Shown: positions 1 to 11,479 of the stretch, one piece after another
Numbering within the stretch: the stretch's first letter is position 1
How the letters are laid out: every line of letters starts with the position of its first letter
Source of the DNA: Liolophura sinensis
Taxonomy: Eukaryota > Mollusca > Polyplacophora > Chitonida > Chitonidae
NCBI RefSeq assembly: GCF_032854445.1
Contig: NC_088301.1
Coordinates: forward strand, 1,490,001 to 1,554,000
Direction: 5' to 3'
Length of the DNA: 64,000 nucleotides
Translations under genes and position numbers: made by a program
The notes under the pieces: model-generated
What the model was told of the DNA's origin: nothing
What the model saw: only the letters and a program-made list of their open reading frames with translations
Database searches by the model: none

Positions 1-418
1 GACAATAAAAAATGAATATTCATCAGCTATTATATCGGTCACGGTTATGGGCGGAGGAACGGGACAAAACCCAGTGGCAGCCGGACAATAGAAAATGAAT
101 ATTCATCAGCTATTATATCGGTCACGGTTATGGGCGGAGGAACGGGACAAAACCCAGTGGCAGCCGGACAATAGAAAATGAATATTCATCAGCTATTATA
201 TCGGTCACGGTTATGGGCGGAGGAACGGGACAAAACCCAGTGGCAGCCGGACAATAAAAAATGAATATTCATCAGCTATTATATCGGTCACGGTTATGGG
301 CGGAGGAACGGGACAAAACCCAGTGGCAGCCGGACAATAAAAAATGAATATTCATCAGCTATTATATCGGTCACGGTTATGGGCGGAGGAACCGGACAAA
401 ACCCAGTGGCAGCCGGAC
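1..418. repeat. 83-bp tandem repeat, 5 copies, cut by window edge
   Basis: Five nearly identical 83-bp units start at 1, 84, 167, 250 and 333 and differ by single bases. The array probably continues to the left of the window. Part of the unit (GTTATGGGCGGAGGAACGGG) resembles the inner part of SINE-A, so the array may have been seeded from a SINE fragment; that origin is inference. Confidence 0.95.
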
Positions 419-1336
419 ATACAGCAGACTCAGACCCTGGATTCATATCAAACTTGCAATCCTGTTTTATGGCCTGTGGTATCTGAAATTCCATGAATTA
501 CTAAAACTCATCTCTTTTACATAAGGCATTGTGAAACGGTTCCCTATTATTTTTAAACAGTTATCCCGACACGGGATTGATTATCACTAGGCGTTCATTA
601 ATATATACTTCCAGCCAATAAAGCAATTTTTTATCAAATTTGTACTAATCCCGAAGAAAGTCGCCATGATGGAGTTCATGAAAATGTAATTGTGCCACAC
701 AGTTATCAGCAGAAATGAAATTATTACAAATATTTATATGAAATAACTGTAATAGATTATTATATTATTCAGCAAGGTCAGCAAAAATCAGAAAAAATAT
801 CTGGGGCTTCATCTTTGATGATTAGAGAGAAGTTTAAATTTTAGTAATCAAGTTGAAAATAACATTACAATAATGGTGTTAAATGTAAGAAGCAGTCACT
901 GGTTTAGGATTTGCTTTTTAACGCCATACTGAGTATTTTTTTTCACTTATACGATAGCGGCCGCTGAACGATGGTGTGTGAAATATATTCTTGACACTTG
1001 AATTATTTCAATGTAGGTACATTGCACGATGGCTTGTCTATGTTAAATTACGGTTAACACAGGCTTCAGTTTGAATTCCACTCGAAGTCGCACAATCCTC
1101 GGAGACCTGGTGAATGTGGGTGGGGTGTCCGTGCTATGGCCGACGACAGATAGAATACACCGCATAGCTGGAGGCCGTATTTACAAACACGCATATACCC
1201 TATGAAAATGCCCAAGCAGGAATGTGCTTCACGTAGTTTTATTACAGTTGCAATGTTAAACGAACGTAGGTAATGAAAGCAGGTGGTAGCTTTCTGCTTG
1301 ATAGACTTTCATGCTGACCGTCTCCTAGAAGCCTCC
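419..1336. other. 5' flank of the secreted-protein gene
   Basis: AT-rich sequence with no convincing ORF or repeat. It must hold the promoter and 5' UTR of the gene that starts at 1337. A very short upstream ORF (ATG at 1311, stop within six codons) precedes the chosen start. I see no certain TATA box. Confidence 0.5.
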
Positions 1337-4300
1337 ATGATGACTGCTAGACAGCGGTCCCTCACAAGTGTGCTCCTCCTGACGTTGCTAATAGGGGCAG
1401 CCCCGGGGTATTACCGGACAGGCGAGTCAGGATATGTAAGACCTCCCAGAAGACGCGCCCAAAGTCCCGTCGGCACGGCACCATTTAATGTCCAAGGCGT
1501 CGATGGTGGGGAGGAAGATGCAAGAACTATACAAACCCAGGGTGAGCTGACTGGAGAGTATGTAGAACGTATCGACGTTAAGGATCATGTGGACAAGCTG
1601 GACGATCTCCTGAAGGAGCCGACTGTTCAGGTTGTGAACGTTCAACTGGGGGCAAAGGCTCCGTCTGAACAAGTGTCTGGTCACTTACAGGACGGTTCTG
1701 ACCAAAAGCTAAACCAAGGAACCATCCTACCAAAAGAGATTGCCTCTCTGCCTCAGCAACAAGTTGGTACAAATCTTCAGCCTGGCCAGAAGTCTAGTGT
1801 GTCCTTTACAACTACCGACACAGAACTCGACGGTTCCAGAAAACTCAAGCCGTCACCTCATAGCTATCAACAATTTGCTGTCCCCCAGCCTGGCATTTTC
1901 CAACAAGTTGGTAATCAACAACCTAGCAGGTTTCATAAATTTGGTAACCAAAAACCTACCGGGTATAAATTTGGTAACCAGCAGTCCGACGGGTTCCAAA
2001 AATTTGATAACCAGCAGACTGGCAGTTTCCAACAATTTGGTAACCAGCAATTTGGCGCTTTCCAACAACTTCCTAACCAACAACCTGGTGGCGTCCAACA
2101 ATATGCTCACCCACGATCGGGCCAGTTCAAACAAGTTGCTGATCAAAATCCAGGAAACTTCCAACAAGCTGCTAACCAAAAGCCTGGACACTTTCGACAA
2201 GCTGCAAACAAAAAACCTGGCGGCTACCAACAATTTGCTAATCAACAACCCGACACCTCTTATTCGCTTCCTTACCAGCAATCTGAAGGCTTCCAACACT
2301 TCACTAAGCAGCAAACTGAAAGCTCTCGTCCATTTGCTAAACAACAACTTAACACTTTCCAAAAATTTGTTAACAGACAATCTCACGGCACCCAGCCATT
2401 TGCTAATCAGCAACCTGACCTTTCCATTTTCCAGCTTTCTGACAATCAGGGCTGGCAAGGATCCGAACAAAGCTCTAGCCAACAGAGCGCTTGGCATTAT
2501 CCTAGTTACATAAATCCAGCCACTTTATCAGAACCACAGGCTAGTAAGCAAACAGGGGAATCTTTGTGGAAATACTTTGATACGTTCGATGAAAACCAAT
2601 CCCAGAAAGCCCCAAAACAGAGTCCTGTTGAGAATTTTCAGATAAGCAGAAGATTTCGAACTGATAAAAAGCCTGTCAGTGAGAAAGACGATGCTGAGGA
2701 TGGCATAAAAGAAGATATAAATGAGGGTAGAAAAGTTCGTATGAAAGACGAAGTAAAGGAGGATTTCCGCAAACCCCAGCTGCACCCTGACATACGGAAC
2801 TACATTGAGCAGCCCCGGTATCATTACACTCGGACGGCCTATCCCTCGTTCCCGTACCAGAGTGAACTAAAGTATTTCCAACAGCCCGAAACCTGCACCT
2901 GTAACTGTAACAATGTCGCCTGGCACATAGACGAAGGTAAGGGAGGTCATGTAACTGTAACAATGTCGCCGGGCATATAGAGGAAGGTAAGGGACGCTAC
3001 ATGTCACTGTCTTCACTACTATGCCATGTAACTGTAACAATGTCGCCTGGCACATAGAGGAAGGTAAGGGAGGTCATGTAACTGTAACAATGTCGCTTGG
3101 CAGATAGAGGAAGGTAATAGAAACTACACGTCACTGTCTTCACTTCTAGGTCATGTAACTGTAACAATGTCGCTTGGCAGATAGAGGAAGGTAAGGGACG
3201 CTACATGTCACTGTCTTCACTTCTAGGCCAAGTAACTGTAACAATGTCGCTTGGCAGATAGAGGAAGGTAAGGGACGCTACATGTCACTGTCTTCACTTC
3301 TAGGCCAAGTAACTGTAACAAGCTACATGACACTGTCTTCACTACTTAATCATGTAACTGTAACGATGTCGCCTGACAGATAGAGGTAGGTAAGAGACTC
3401 TACATGTCACTGTCTTCACTTCTATGTCATGTAACTGTAACAATGTCCCCTGGCAGATAGAAGAAGGCAAGAGACGCTACATGTCACTGTATTTACTTCT
3501 AGGTCAAGTAACTGTAACAAGCTACATGTCACTGTCTCAACTACTAGGTCATGTAACGGTAATAAGCTACATGACACTGTCTCAACTATGTATGTATGTA
3601 TGTATGTATATTTATGTATGTAGGTGTGTATGTAGGTGGGTAGGTTTGAAGACAGATATGTAGGTAGGTATGTATGTAGGTATGTAGGTACCTACGTACG
3701 TAAGTGTTTTTGTGCGTAAGAATACGGACATTTATGTACGGATGAGTTTACATATGTGGGTGTGTGTATGTATTTATTTATGTATACATGTCGGTCGATT
3801 TTCCCCACAAACCATGCATCCAGACAACCTCACACATGGAGGGTGTAACCCTGAAGACCCACTGAAGTGCACGGTCCAGTATTCCAAACATAGCATATGT
3901 AAATTCCACAACGATGACAAACACTGTAGAGCCTACAAGTGACTGCAATAAATCCATTCCGCATAGCTTCTTGGCAGCTAGGATGGTCACTTTTCGTGAT
4001 CACATTTTGACAACTTCTGTCCCCTGTGACTGACCATTTTTTTGTCGCGAGATCATACTGGATAAAAATAAATAGCTGTTGAACCACCCCTTGTAAAACC
4101 AGAGCAGTCACGACAATGTGATAGTTAGCAAATAGTTACACGTAACCGGTAAAAGATGGCCTCTTGTCAGATTGTCACAGTTAGGGTTTTTTGTTCTAAC
4201 TGTTCATGCATATGCTTAAATAAACACATTACATGCCCATAGCACCATGGCTTAAGCAGAATTGTGTTAAAAATCCAATGGTCAGGTGTTCACAGAGAAT

Positions 4301-7300
4301 TTTCTGTACTTTCTGTAAATATCAGTTTATCGATAGTATCTACATACATGTATACCTGAGTCATACCATGGAAGGTAAGATACAACCTCTTGAGGTATGA
4401 TACAATCAGGTGAGGTGAAATTCAACCTGGCGAGGTACTATGGTACCAGATGAGACAAGATACAACCTGGCGAGGTACGATACAACCAGGTGAGGTGCAA
4501 TACAAACTGACGAGGTACTATAGTACAAGATGAGACAAGATACATCCTGGCGAGGTGAAATACAACCAGGTGCGGAGCATTACAACCTGGCGAGGTACTA
4601 TAGTACAAGATGAGACAAGATACAACCTGGCGAGGTACGATACAACCAGGTGAGGTGCAATACAAACTGACGAGGTACTATAGTACCAGATGAGATAAGA
4701 TACAACCTGTTGAGGTACGATACAAACAGGTGAGGTGCAATACAACCTGGCGAGGTACTATAGTACCAGATGAAACAAGATACAACCCGGCGGGGTACGA
4801 TACAGCCAGGTGAGATGCAATACAACCTGGCGAGGTACTATAGTACCAGATGAAACAAGATACAACCTGTTGAGGTACGATACAACCAGGTCAGATGCAA
4901 TACAACCTGTTGAGGTACTATAGAACCAGATGAGAAAAGATACAATACAACCTAATCTGATACAATACAACCTAGTGTGGTACGATACAAACTGATCTGG
5001 TACAATACAACCTGGTGAGGTACAACACAACCTGGTGAGGTATGATTCAATTTCATCCGTTTTTCACCCACTTGAGATTCTTTTCAATATGGCGTTCAGG
5101 ATAACTTGTTAATGTTACAGACACGTGTGAGTGGAAGATGGTTTTCAAGGCCGTGGCGGGAAATGGCCGGAATGTTTACGATGACTTTGTCCTGGATCCT
5201 ATATACCTGAACGCACACAGTACCGAAGCCCAGGACATTTCCAGTGATCTCCCCTTCAAACATCCTGACATTTTACAGAAATGGAGCGAACTCTTTATTT
5301 CACAGGTACTGGTATCTTTGCATCTAAGTATAAAAAAACAATGCCCCATCACAACCCCATCCTCTCCCCAAATCCATCATACTCGATGAAAAACACCACT
5401 AGCTGCCGAATCTCCTAAAGCCCACGATTAACAAAGAAACAGTGGATTCGATGAATAAAAATCCATCTGTCATTATTCAAAAATCTAAATCCGAAAACTT
5501 CAGTGTTCATATATTTCCGATGCTTACGCCTTCGATTTAATTTTGGATTAGGCATGATTAAATATAAAATGCTGGTGAAGGAGGCAGTAAATTGCTCTAG
5601 AACTTTCATCAGTTCAGGTTTATGATTAAGCACATAAAACGCTACGTGGCTTTCCACGCGATAGTATGAAGTCAGCTTGAGATCCAGAATTGTGTGTATG
5701 CTTTCGTGTTTGTGTTTGTTTGTTTTTTTGTTGTTGTTTTCTTTCTCTTTTTTTGTTTGTTTCTTGCACCTAAATGTTCTGTTTGTTACGCATAAATGTT
5801 TTTTTGTTGTTTCGGCTAAATGTCCCCAATCAGCTACTTGTTTAATATGTGCACGATGCAGTTTTAAGCATTGCACTAGGCATTTCCCTGACCCGCGTGA
5901 ATCTTTACGGGGACTGAAAGCATAGCTGACTGGGCGGAGAGTGACTGACTGGCTGATAAACTGATGAGTGGTGGACGGTGGTATTTTCGCTGTATGCCAG
6001 TGTGAATCCAGATATCAAGTAATCTCTCTCGATATCCAGGTGAAGGTGGAGATATTCTCAGAGGGAGTGAGAAAGGCCTGGTTTTTGTTTGACGGTACAG
6101 GGTCGGACAAAAACAACTGGATGACCCAGGACCGCCTTATTGCATCCAGCTATGAGAACATCAAGGGCGATAGCTTACCATTCTTCTCCACTCATCACAG
6201 GTGAGGTCGCTTTGATGTCATGTCTTTCTTGTGGTAGTTTGCTGTTTTGACAGGTACATTACTTGTATTATAGGAACGCAGGTAGTCTGCCATACCTCGG
6301 GCCTAAGTTAGATACCCTGAGTAAGAGACAGTTGCTTCAAGGTACTAGTAATTCTGAACGCAAAATGTGCGTTGTAGGGGCAAGATGGAAACTACAGATT
6401 TGATCCTCAGGCTGGAAGCGGTTGCAGTTGAGTGATAAAAAACCTCTTGTTTTTAATTGCATGGAGACATGAGGTAAAGGGCCTTGACCAGAAAGTTTGT
6501 AAACGTCCACGCTCTCACTGTCCATGTCAGCGTACATGTCCACGGTTTCACTGTCCGTGGGGTGAGTGTACATGTCCCCGTTCCCACTCTTCGTGGGGTG
6601 CCCATGCTCTTACTCTTCGTGGTGTGGGAGTACGTGTCCATGAAATCACTGTTCGTGGGGTGAGTATACATGCCCATGCTCTCACTGTTCATGGGGTGAG
6701 CGTACATGTCCATGCTCTCACTGTTCATGGGGTGAGCGTACATGTCCATGCTCTCACTGTTCATGGGGCGAGCGTACATGTCCATGCTCTCACTCTTCAT
6801 GGGGTGAGTATACTTGTCCACGCTCTCACTGTCCGTGGGGTGAGCGTATATGTCCACGGCCTCACTCTTCGTGGTGTAAGTGTGCGTGTTCATGTTCTCA
6901 CTGTTCATGGGGTGAGTATACTTGTCCACGCTCTCACTGTCCGTGGGGTGAGCGTAAATGTCCACGGCCTCACTCTTCGTGGTGTAAGTGTGCGTGTTCA
7001 TGTTCTCACTGTTCATTGGGTGAGCGTACATGTCCACGCTCTCACTGTCCGTGGGGTGAGCGTATATGTCCACGGCCTCACTCTTCGTGGTGTAAGTGTA
7101 CGTGTTCATGTTCTCACTGTTCGTGGGGTGAGCGTATATGTCCATGTTCTCACTGTTTGAGGGGTGAGGTACATGCCCACGCTCTCACTGTTCGTGGGGT
7201 GAGTGTACATGTCCACTCTCCCACTGTCCGTGGGGTAAGCGTACATGACCATGCTCTCACTATTCATGGGGAAGGGGGTGGGGGGTGCATACTGCATACA

Positions 7301-9174
7301 GGCTCTCACTGTCCATGGGGTGAGTATGTATGTCCATGCTCTCACTGTCCGTGGGGTGAGCGTATATGTCCACGGCCTCACTCTTCGTGGAGTGAGTGTA
7401 TGTCTCAATGTTCTCACTGTTCGTGGGGTGAGGTATGTGTCCATGCTCTCCTTGTCCGGGGGGGGGGGGGGGGGGAGTATACATGTCCATGCGCTCAGTG
7501 TACATGCCAATGTCCCAGTATAGATAATGTCAAATATTCCAGCACCATGGACAATGTTTTATGTACCAACAGGAGGGTATAGATAGTGTCAAATATTCCA
7601 GCAAAGATCCAGCGTCATGGACGAGGTTACTTGTACCAACAAGAGGGTATAGACAGTGTAAAATATTCCAGAAAAGATCCAGCGTCATGGACGAGGTTAC
7701 ATGTACCAACAAGGGGGTATAGATAGTGTAAAATATTCCAGCAAAGATCCAGCGTCATGGACGAGGTTACATGTACCAACAAGAGGGTATAGATAGTGTC
7801 AAATATTCCAGCAAAGATCCAGCGTCATGGACGAGGTTACATGTACCAACAAGAGGGTATAGATAGTGTCAAATATTCCAGCAAAGATCCAACGTCATGG
7901 ACGAGGTTATGTGTCCCAATAAGACAGTACAGATAGTGTCAAAGTTACATTCTTCAATCTTGATATTTTATTTTCCAGTGAGTTGGAGAGATCCTTTCCG
8001 ATCACTCGTTCCCTGACCACTTGTGCGAGTATATGTGGTTACATGGAGATCATTGACTTTGTTTCTCTCGTCCACTGCCCCCATGTGGACTATGCCCCTG
8101 TGCCGTACTTCTTGTACAGCGACAGCCCCGGAGCGGCTTGTTGGGAATCAGAAGGTATGATTTTATTCCAGTCCGAATAAAACGTTAGATCTATGGCCAT
8201 CCCCTGCGATCTGCTAACTAGATCTGAGGTAACACCAATCCCACTAATGTCAGGTCTATAGGAGCCGCTCCCTGCTCTGACTTGTCGCTAACTAGATCTG
8301 AGGTACCACCAATCCCACTAATGTTAGGTCTATAGGAGTCGCTCCCCGCGCTGACTTGTCGCTAACTAGGTCTGAGGTAACACCAATCCCACTAAAGTCA
8401 GGTCTATAGGAGCCGCTACCTGCGCTGACTTGTCGCTAACTAGATCTGAGGTAACACCAATCCCACTAATGTTAGGTCTATAGGAGCCGCTCCCTGCGCT
8501 GACTTGTCGCTAACTAGATCTGAGGTACCACCAATCCCACTAAAGTCAGGTCTATAGGCGCCGCTCCATGCGCTGACTTGCCACTAATTAGGTCTGAGGT
8601 AACACCAATCCCACTGAAGTCAGGTATACAGGAGCCGCTCCCTGCGCTGACTTGTCGCTAACTAGATCTGAGGTACCACCAATCCCACTAATGTCAGGTC
8701 TATAGGAGTCGCTCCCTGCGCTGACTTGTCGCCAACTAGATCTGAGGTAACACCAATCCCACTAAAGTCAGGTCTATAGGAGCCGCTCCCTGCGCTGACT
8801 TGTCGCTAACTAGATCTGAGGTAACACCAATCCCACTAAAGTCAGGTCTATAGGAGTCGCTCCCTGCGCTGACTTGCCGCTAACTAGCTCTGAAGTAACA
8901 CCAATCCCACTAAAGTCAGGTCTATAGGAGCCGCTCACAGCGTTGACTTGTCGCTAACTAGATCTGAGGTAACACCATTGCCACTAAAGTTAGGTCTATA
9001 GGAGCCGCTCCCTGCGCTGACTTGTCGCTAACTAGATCTGAGGTAACACCAATCCCACTAAAGTCAGGTCTATAAACGCTGTACATGTATTTCCCATTAT
9101 TGTTTTTTTCAGGAGGCTATGGCATAGGGGATCGCTTTGTGATTTCTACAAAAGTGTGTCCAATCGGATGGTAA
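1337..9174 (+). CDS. Secreted Q/N-rich repeat protein with C-terminal invertebrate extracellular domain (5 exons)
   Basis: The joined exons are 1337-2936, 5121-5305, 6040-6200, 7979-8154 and 9113-9174, giving 727 residues plus TAA. Every junction is GT..AG and the phases (1, 0, 2, 1) agree. I chose the first of two adjacent in-frame ATGs (1337, 1340) because a signal peptide with core SVLLLTLLIGAAPG follows. Residues about 178-362 are some sixteen 11-residue repeats (consensus FQQFANQQPGG). Then come a charged stretch (about 435-480), a CTCNCNN cluster, and a domain from C536 to the end with motifs CEWKMVFKAVAGNG, FDGTGSDKNNW, RSFPITR and GYGIGDRFVISTK. From memory this last part matches an uncharacterised extracellular domain of cnidarian, mollusc and amphioxus proteins. 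Secretion is well supported. A structural, adhesive or matrix role is only inference from the repeats. The exon chain is solid; the 5' UTR is unknown. Confidence 0.88.
1868..2422 (+). repeat. 33-nt coding repeat (11-residue Q/N/F-rich units)
   Basis: This lies inside exon 1 of the secreted-protein gene. The units vary in sequence but keep the register F/Y-Q-Q/K-x-A/G-N-Q-Q/K-P-x-G. Because the period is 33 nt, two other frames, one on each strand, also stay open here (1740-2513 plus, 1853-2497 minus). They are by-products, not genes. Confidence 0.85.
2895..3585 (+). repeat. Tandem copies of an exon end plus its 5' splice site (50- and 77-bp units)
   Basis: The last about 40 nt of exon 1, including donor GAAG|GTAAGG, recur about eight times in intron 1, starting near 2949, 3026, 3077, 3154, 3231, 3353 and 3430, with a shortened copy near 3308. 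The longer units also carry an acceptor-like TCTTCACTTCTAG. Most copies can still be read as CNCNNVAW-like peptide. Joining such a mini-exon to exon 1 would break the frame, so the copies look like decoy sites rather than usable exons. Confidence 0.85.
3586..3712. repeat. TATG/TAGG microsatellite
   Basis: Imperfect runs of TATG, TAGG and related tetramers in intron 1 of the secreted-protein gene. Confidence 0.85.
3713..4369. other. Intron 1 sequence with a dispersed-repeat copy
   Basis: Unique-looking intron sequence except for about 4090-4220, which carries a dispersed repeat marked by CACGTAACCGG and GCCTCTTGTC. Related pieces lie near 55755, 57480, 63085 and 63400. Confidence 0.5.
4370..5050. 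repeat. 20-bp minisatellite in 80-bp higher-order units
   Basis: The base unit GAGGTACGATACAACCAGGT varies in a fixed order that repeats about every 80 bp. It fills the end of intron 1, about 70 bp before the exon-2 acceptor at 5120. Confidence 0.9.
5306..6039. other. Intron 2 of the secreted-protein gene
   Basis: AT-rich intron with a T/G-rich tract around 5695-5765. It is the only intron of this gene without a clear minisatellite. The acceptor at 6039 has a good pyrimidine tract (TCTCTCTCGATATCCAG). Confidence 0.7.
6510..7457. repeat. 36-bp minisatellite, about 25 copies (intron 3)
   Basis: The unit core is CTCTCACTGTTCATGGGG followed by TGAGCGTACATGTC. Variants with TCCGTGGGG and CTTCGTGGTG alternate in longer blocks. 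Because 36 is divisible by 3, long open frames appear on both strands and are not genes. The array ends at an 18-base G run (7458-7475). Confidence 0.93.
7458..7475. repeat. G18 homopolymer
   Basis: Eighteen consecutive G at the border between two minisatellites in intron 3. The true length is uncertain, as homopolymers are prone to sequencing error. Confidence 0.85.
7505..7960. repeat. 70-bp minisatellite, about 6 copies (intron 3)
   Basis: The unit includes CAAATATTCCAGCAAAGATC and ACCAACAAGAGGGTATAG. It ends just before the exon-4 acceptor at 7978. Confidence 0.93.
8205..9075. repeat. 74-bp minisatellite, about 11.5 copies (intron 4)
   Basis: The unit contains ACTAGATCTGAGGTAACACC and GTCAGGTCTATAGGAGCCGC. 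The array fills almost all of intron 4, between the donor at 8155 and the acceptor at 9112. Confidence 0.95.
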
Positions 9175-9764
9175 AAGCAGTACGATCTAGGACTGGGTGA
9201 TTGTTCCGGTATCTTTCTAATCTGCCTCCAAGCTTCAGCGCATGATAGGAAATATCACTCCCAGTGTTAATCACATTGCCCTTGGTTGTATATTAATGAC
9301 TATCCATTGGTGCACTCAGTACCGAAGATGTTCTTGACGCTTGAAATAGCACTGTTACCCACAACCATCAACCTACAAGACTGATCTCGCATACACGACA
9401 CGCTTTTGGATTTATGAGAAATGAAAAAAACACATACAGAAAATGAAAGGGGGAGGGTCCATTCTTCAAACATTGTCCCATTGTAGTTAACGTTATTGTA
9501 CAAATGAACACGGCTTTATATTGTTTATAGAATAGAAATTTTAGTATAATTAAATTTTAGTAAAAGATCTGTAACTTGACACAGACTGCTGTCTGGTACA
9601 TCATGTTCTGCGCGATTTCTGAATGGATTTCAAAAATGGACTAATCAAAATGCCATTCTTTAGCGAGATACATCCACTCTCTACCATTCAGTTTCCTCCA
9701 GAGCGATCTCCCAAACGAAGTTTTTCTGATATAAGAGAATACTGTGGCAGCTCCATCAAATAAC
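9175..9764. other. 3' flank of the secreted-protein gene
   Basis: Follows stop codon 9172-9174. A possible ATTAAA poly(A) signal lies at 9549-9554. No ORF or repeat is convincing here. Confidence 0.4.
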
Positions 9765-9885
9765 GCACGGATCATGTATTGCCTTACGTTTATGGCGGGA
9801 AGAAACCGTGTAGAGCCCGGTGTAATCCCACCACCATCCGCAGGTTTCTGTCAGATTTCCCCACGTATGACAGGCCTTGTGTAAT
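9765..9885 (-). mobile_element. SINE-A fragment
   Basis: Shares the inner SINE-A block (GGGAAGAAACC, AGAGCCCGG, CCATCCGCAGG, TTCCCCACGTA) with the full copy at 20366-20634, in the same orientation. It is diverged and truncated at both ends. Confidence 0.75.
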
Positions 9886-9944
9886 ATATGCCTAATGTAT
9901 CTGTAATACACACCGATCCAAGTGCAATGCACACTCATCACAGT

Positions 9945-10420
9945 GATATCCGTACTGGTCACATTGTGGTGTGTAGTGGTCACATTTTAATGCGTACTGG
10001 TCACATTGTAATGGGTACTGGTCACATTGTAATGCGTACTGGTCACAATGTAACGCGTTCTGGTCACATTGTAATGCGTACTGGTCACATTGCAATGGGT
10101 ACTGGTCACATTGTAATGCATACTGGTCACAATGTAACGCGTTCTGGTCACATGGTAATGCGTACTGGTCACATTGTAATGTGTACTGGTTACAATATAA
10201 TGCATACTGGTCACACTGTAATGTGTATTGGTCACAATGTAATGCGTACTGGTTACATTGTAATGTGTACTGATCACATTGTAATGTGTACTGGTCACAT
10301 TGTAATGTGTACTGGTCACATTATGTGTACTGGTCACATTGTAATGTGTACTGGTCATATTGTAATGCGTACTGACATGATTATGCACAGGTATATTTTG
10401 GTCACAGTGTAATCGGTACG
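9945..10420. repeat. 21-bp minisatellite, about 21 copies (left part)
   Basis: Unit GTCACATTGTAATGCGTACTG. The same family resumes at 10674, so the two parts are one array split by an inserted element. Confidence 0.93.
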
Positions 10421-10427
10421 AATCTCG

Positions 10428-10673
10428 GCCCAGTTTCACAAAACGGTATACGACATTCTTTGTACGTGGGAAGGTCTGCCAGCATCCTGCGGATGGTCGT
10501 GGGTTCCCCCGGGCTCTGCCCGGTTTCCTCCCACCATAGTACGGCTTAAACACCAATCAGAAAAATAATCAAATAAACACGACATTGTTTTATCGTACAT
10601 TTGTCTACGTCACTATTACCGTGCCATTGTCCTATATCAGCGATTATCGTACAACATATTTGTGAAACTGGGC
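10428..10673. mobile_element. MITE-like element with 15-bp terminal inverted repeats
   Basis: The left end GCCCAGTTTCACAAA (10428-10442) is the exact reverse complement of the right end (10659-10673). No ORF is present. A SINE-A copy sits inside (10462-10578). I see no clear target-site duplication for the MITE itself, so the superfamily is not assigned. The CAGTTTCACAAA terminus resembles, from memory, MITEs common in marine invertebrates. Confidence 0.75.
10462..10578 (+). mobile_element. 5'-truncated SINE-A with 12-bp target-site duplication
   Basis: This copy is in the opposite written orientation to 20366-20634 and ends in a CACCAATCA-type tail plus A/T-rich sequence. It is flanked by ACGACATTCTTT (10450-10461) and ACGACATTGTTT (10579-10590), which match at 11 of 12 bases. 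It therefore inserted into the MITE. Confidence 0.85.
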
Positions 10674-10868
10674 ACAGAGGTTAATGTGCACTAGCATTGC
10701 TCACTGCAGTATAATGTGTCCTGATAACACTGTAATGTGTACGAACCACAGCGCAATGGATACTGATCACAGTGAAATGTGTACGAACCACAGTGCAATA
10801 GACACTGATCACAGCGCAATGTGTACGAACCACAGCGCAATGTGTACTAACCTCAGCATTATTAATGT
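10674..10868. repeat. 21-bp minisatellite, right part
   Basis: Units such as CACAGCGCAATGTGTACGAAC are diverged members of the family at 9945-10420. Confidence 0.85.
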
Positions 10869-11479
10869 CCATCATAGTGTAAGTGTAGTACACTTAATAT
10901 ACGGTTTGTACAGATTGTGGAGGAATGGCCACGAATTATAGTATTAGTAATACTAATAGTGTTATTATTAGTGTTTTGGATATGCTCTTGATACCGATAT
11001 TCCGGACATTGCAATCTGTCTACATTGGTTAAATTCGTGTTTATTGGATACGGTCAGCTAATCACCCATATTTTGTAAACGAAGCAGAATATATGACCAC
11101 ACTGTAAAAATATGTATGGTGTTGGGCTTATTTATTGAGTTTATGTTGAACGCTTCATTTCTCAACGAGTACAAATGATCTGATATATACTGTGCAAAAC
11201 AAGAAACTTCGCATGTGTTACTTTATGTTGAAAACACACCCATACAGAATAAAGTGTGTTACTAGTGGATAAATCTTGTTTATGGACACAAAAGGGAACA
11301 CTAAAACGGGATCGGGCATAAAGGTGTGCTTGGTGCGCCCGCCACAAGCGGTCAACAGTAGCTTAATGGGGTCACTTTTGATTTCATTGGGGCTAGTCAT
11401 CTGTATTGAAGCTTGTTCAGTACCGTGCATGCCTCTTCTCGCTTTCACAATAGCCAGGCGACGGTGTCTCATTGACTGC
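10869..11479. other. AT-rich spacer
   Basis: I see no gene, repeat or element border in this stretch. Confidence 0.4.

Noticed and set aside
1740-2513. Plus-strand 257-codon ORF and minus-strand 214-codon ORF inside exon 1
   Set aside because: Both arise because the 33-nt coding repeat keeps other frames open. The frame with signal peptide, domain and in-phase splice sites is the real one.
5415-5876. Minus-strand 153-codon ORF in intron 2
   Set aside because: AT-rich, lysine/asparagine-rich run over a T/G tract with no known motif; chance is likelier.
6432-7582. Overlapping ORFs on both strands (up to 242 codons)
   Set aside because: Translations of the 36-bp intronic minisatellite.
9888-10556. 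174-codon plus and 189-codon minus ORFs
   Set aside because: 21-bp array with a period divisible by 3; the minus ORF also runs into a SINE.
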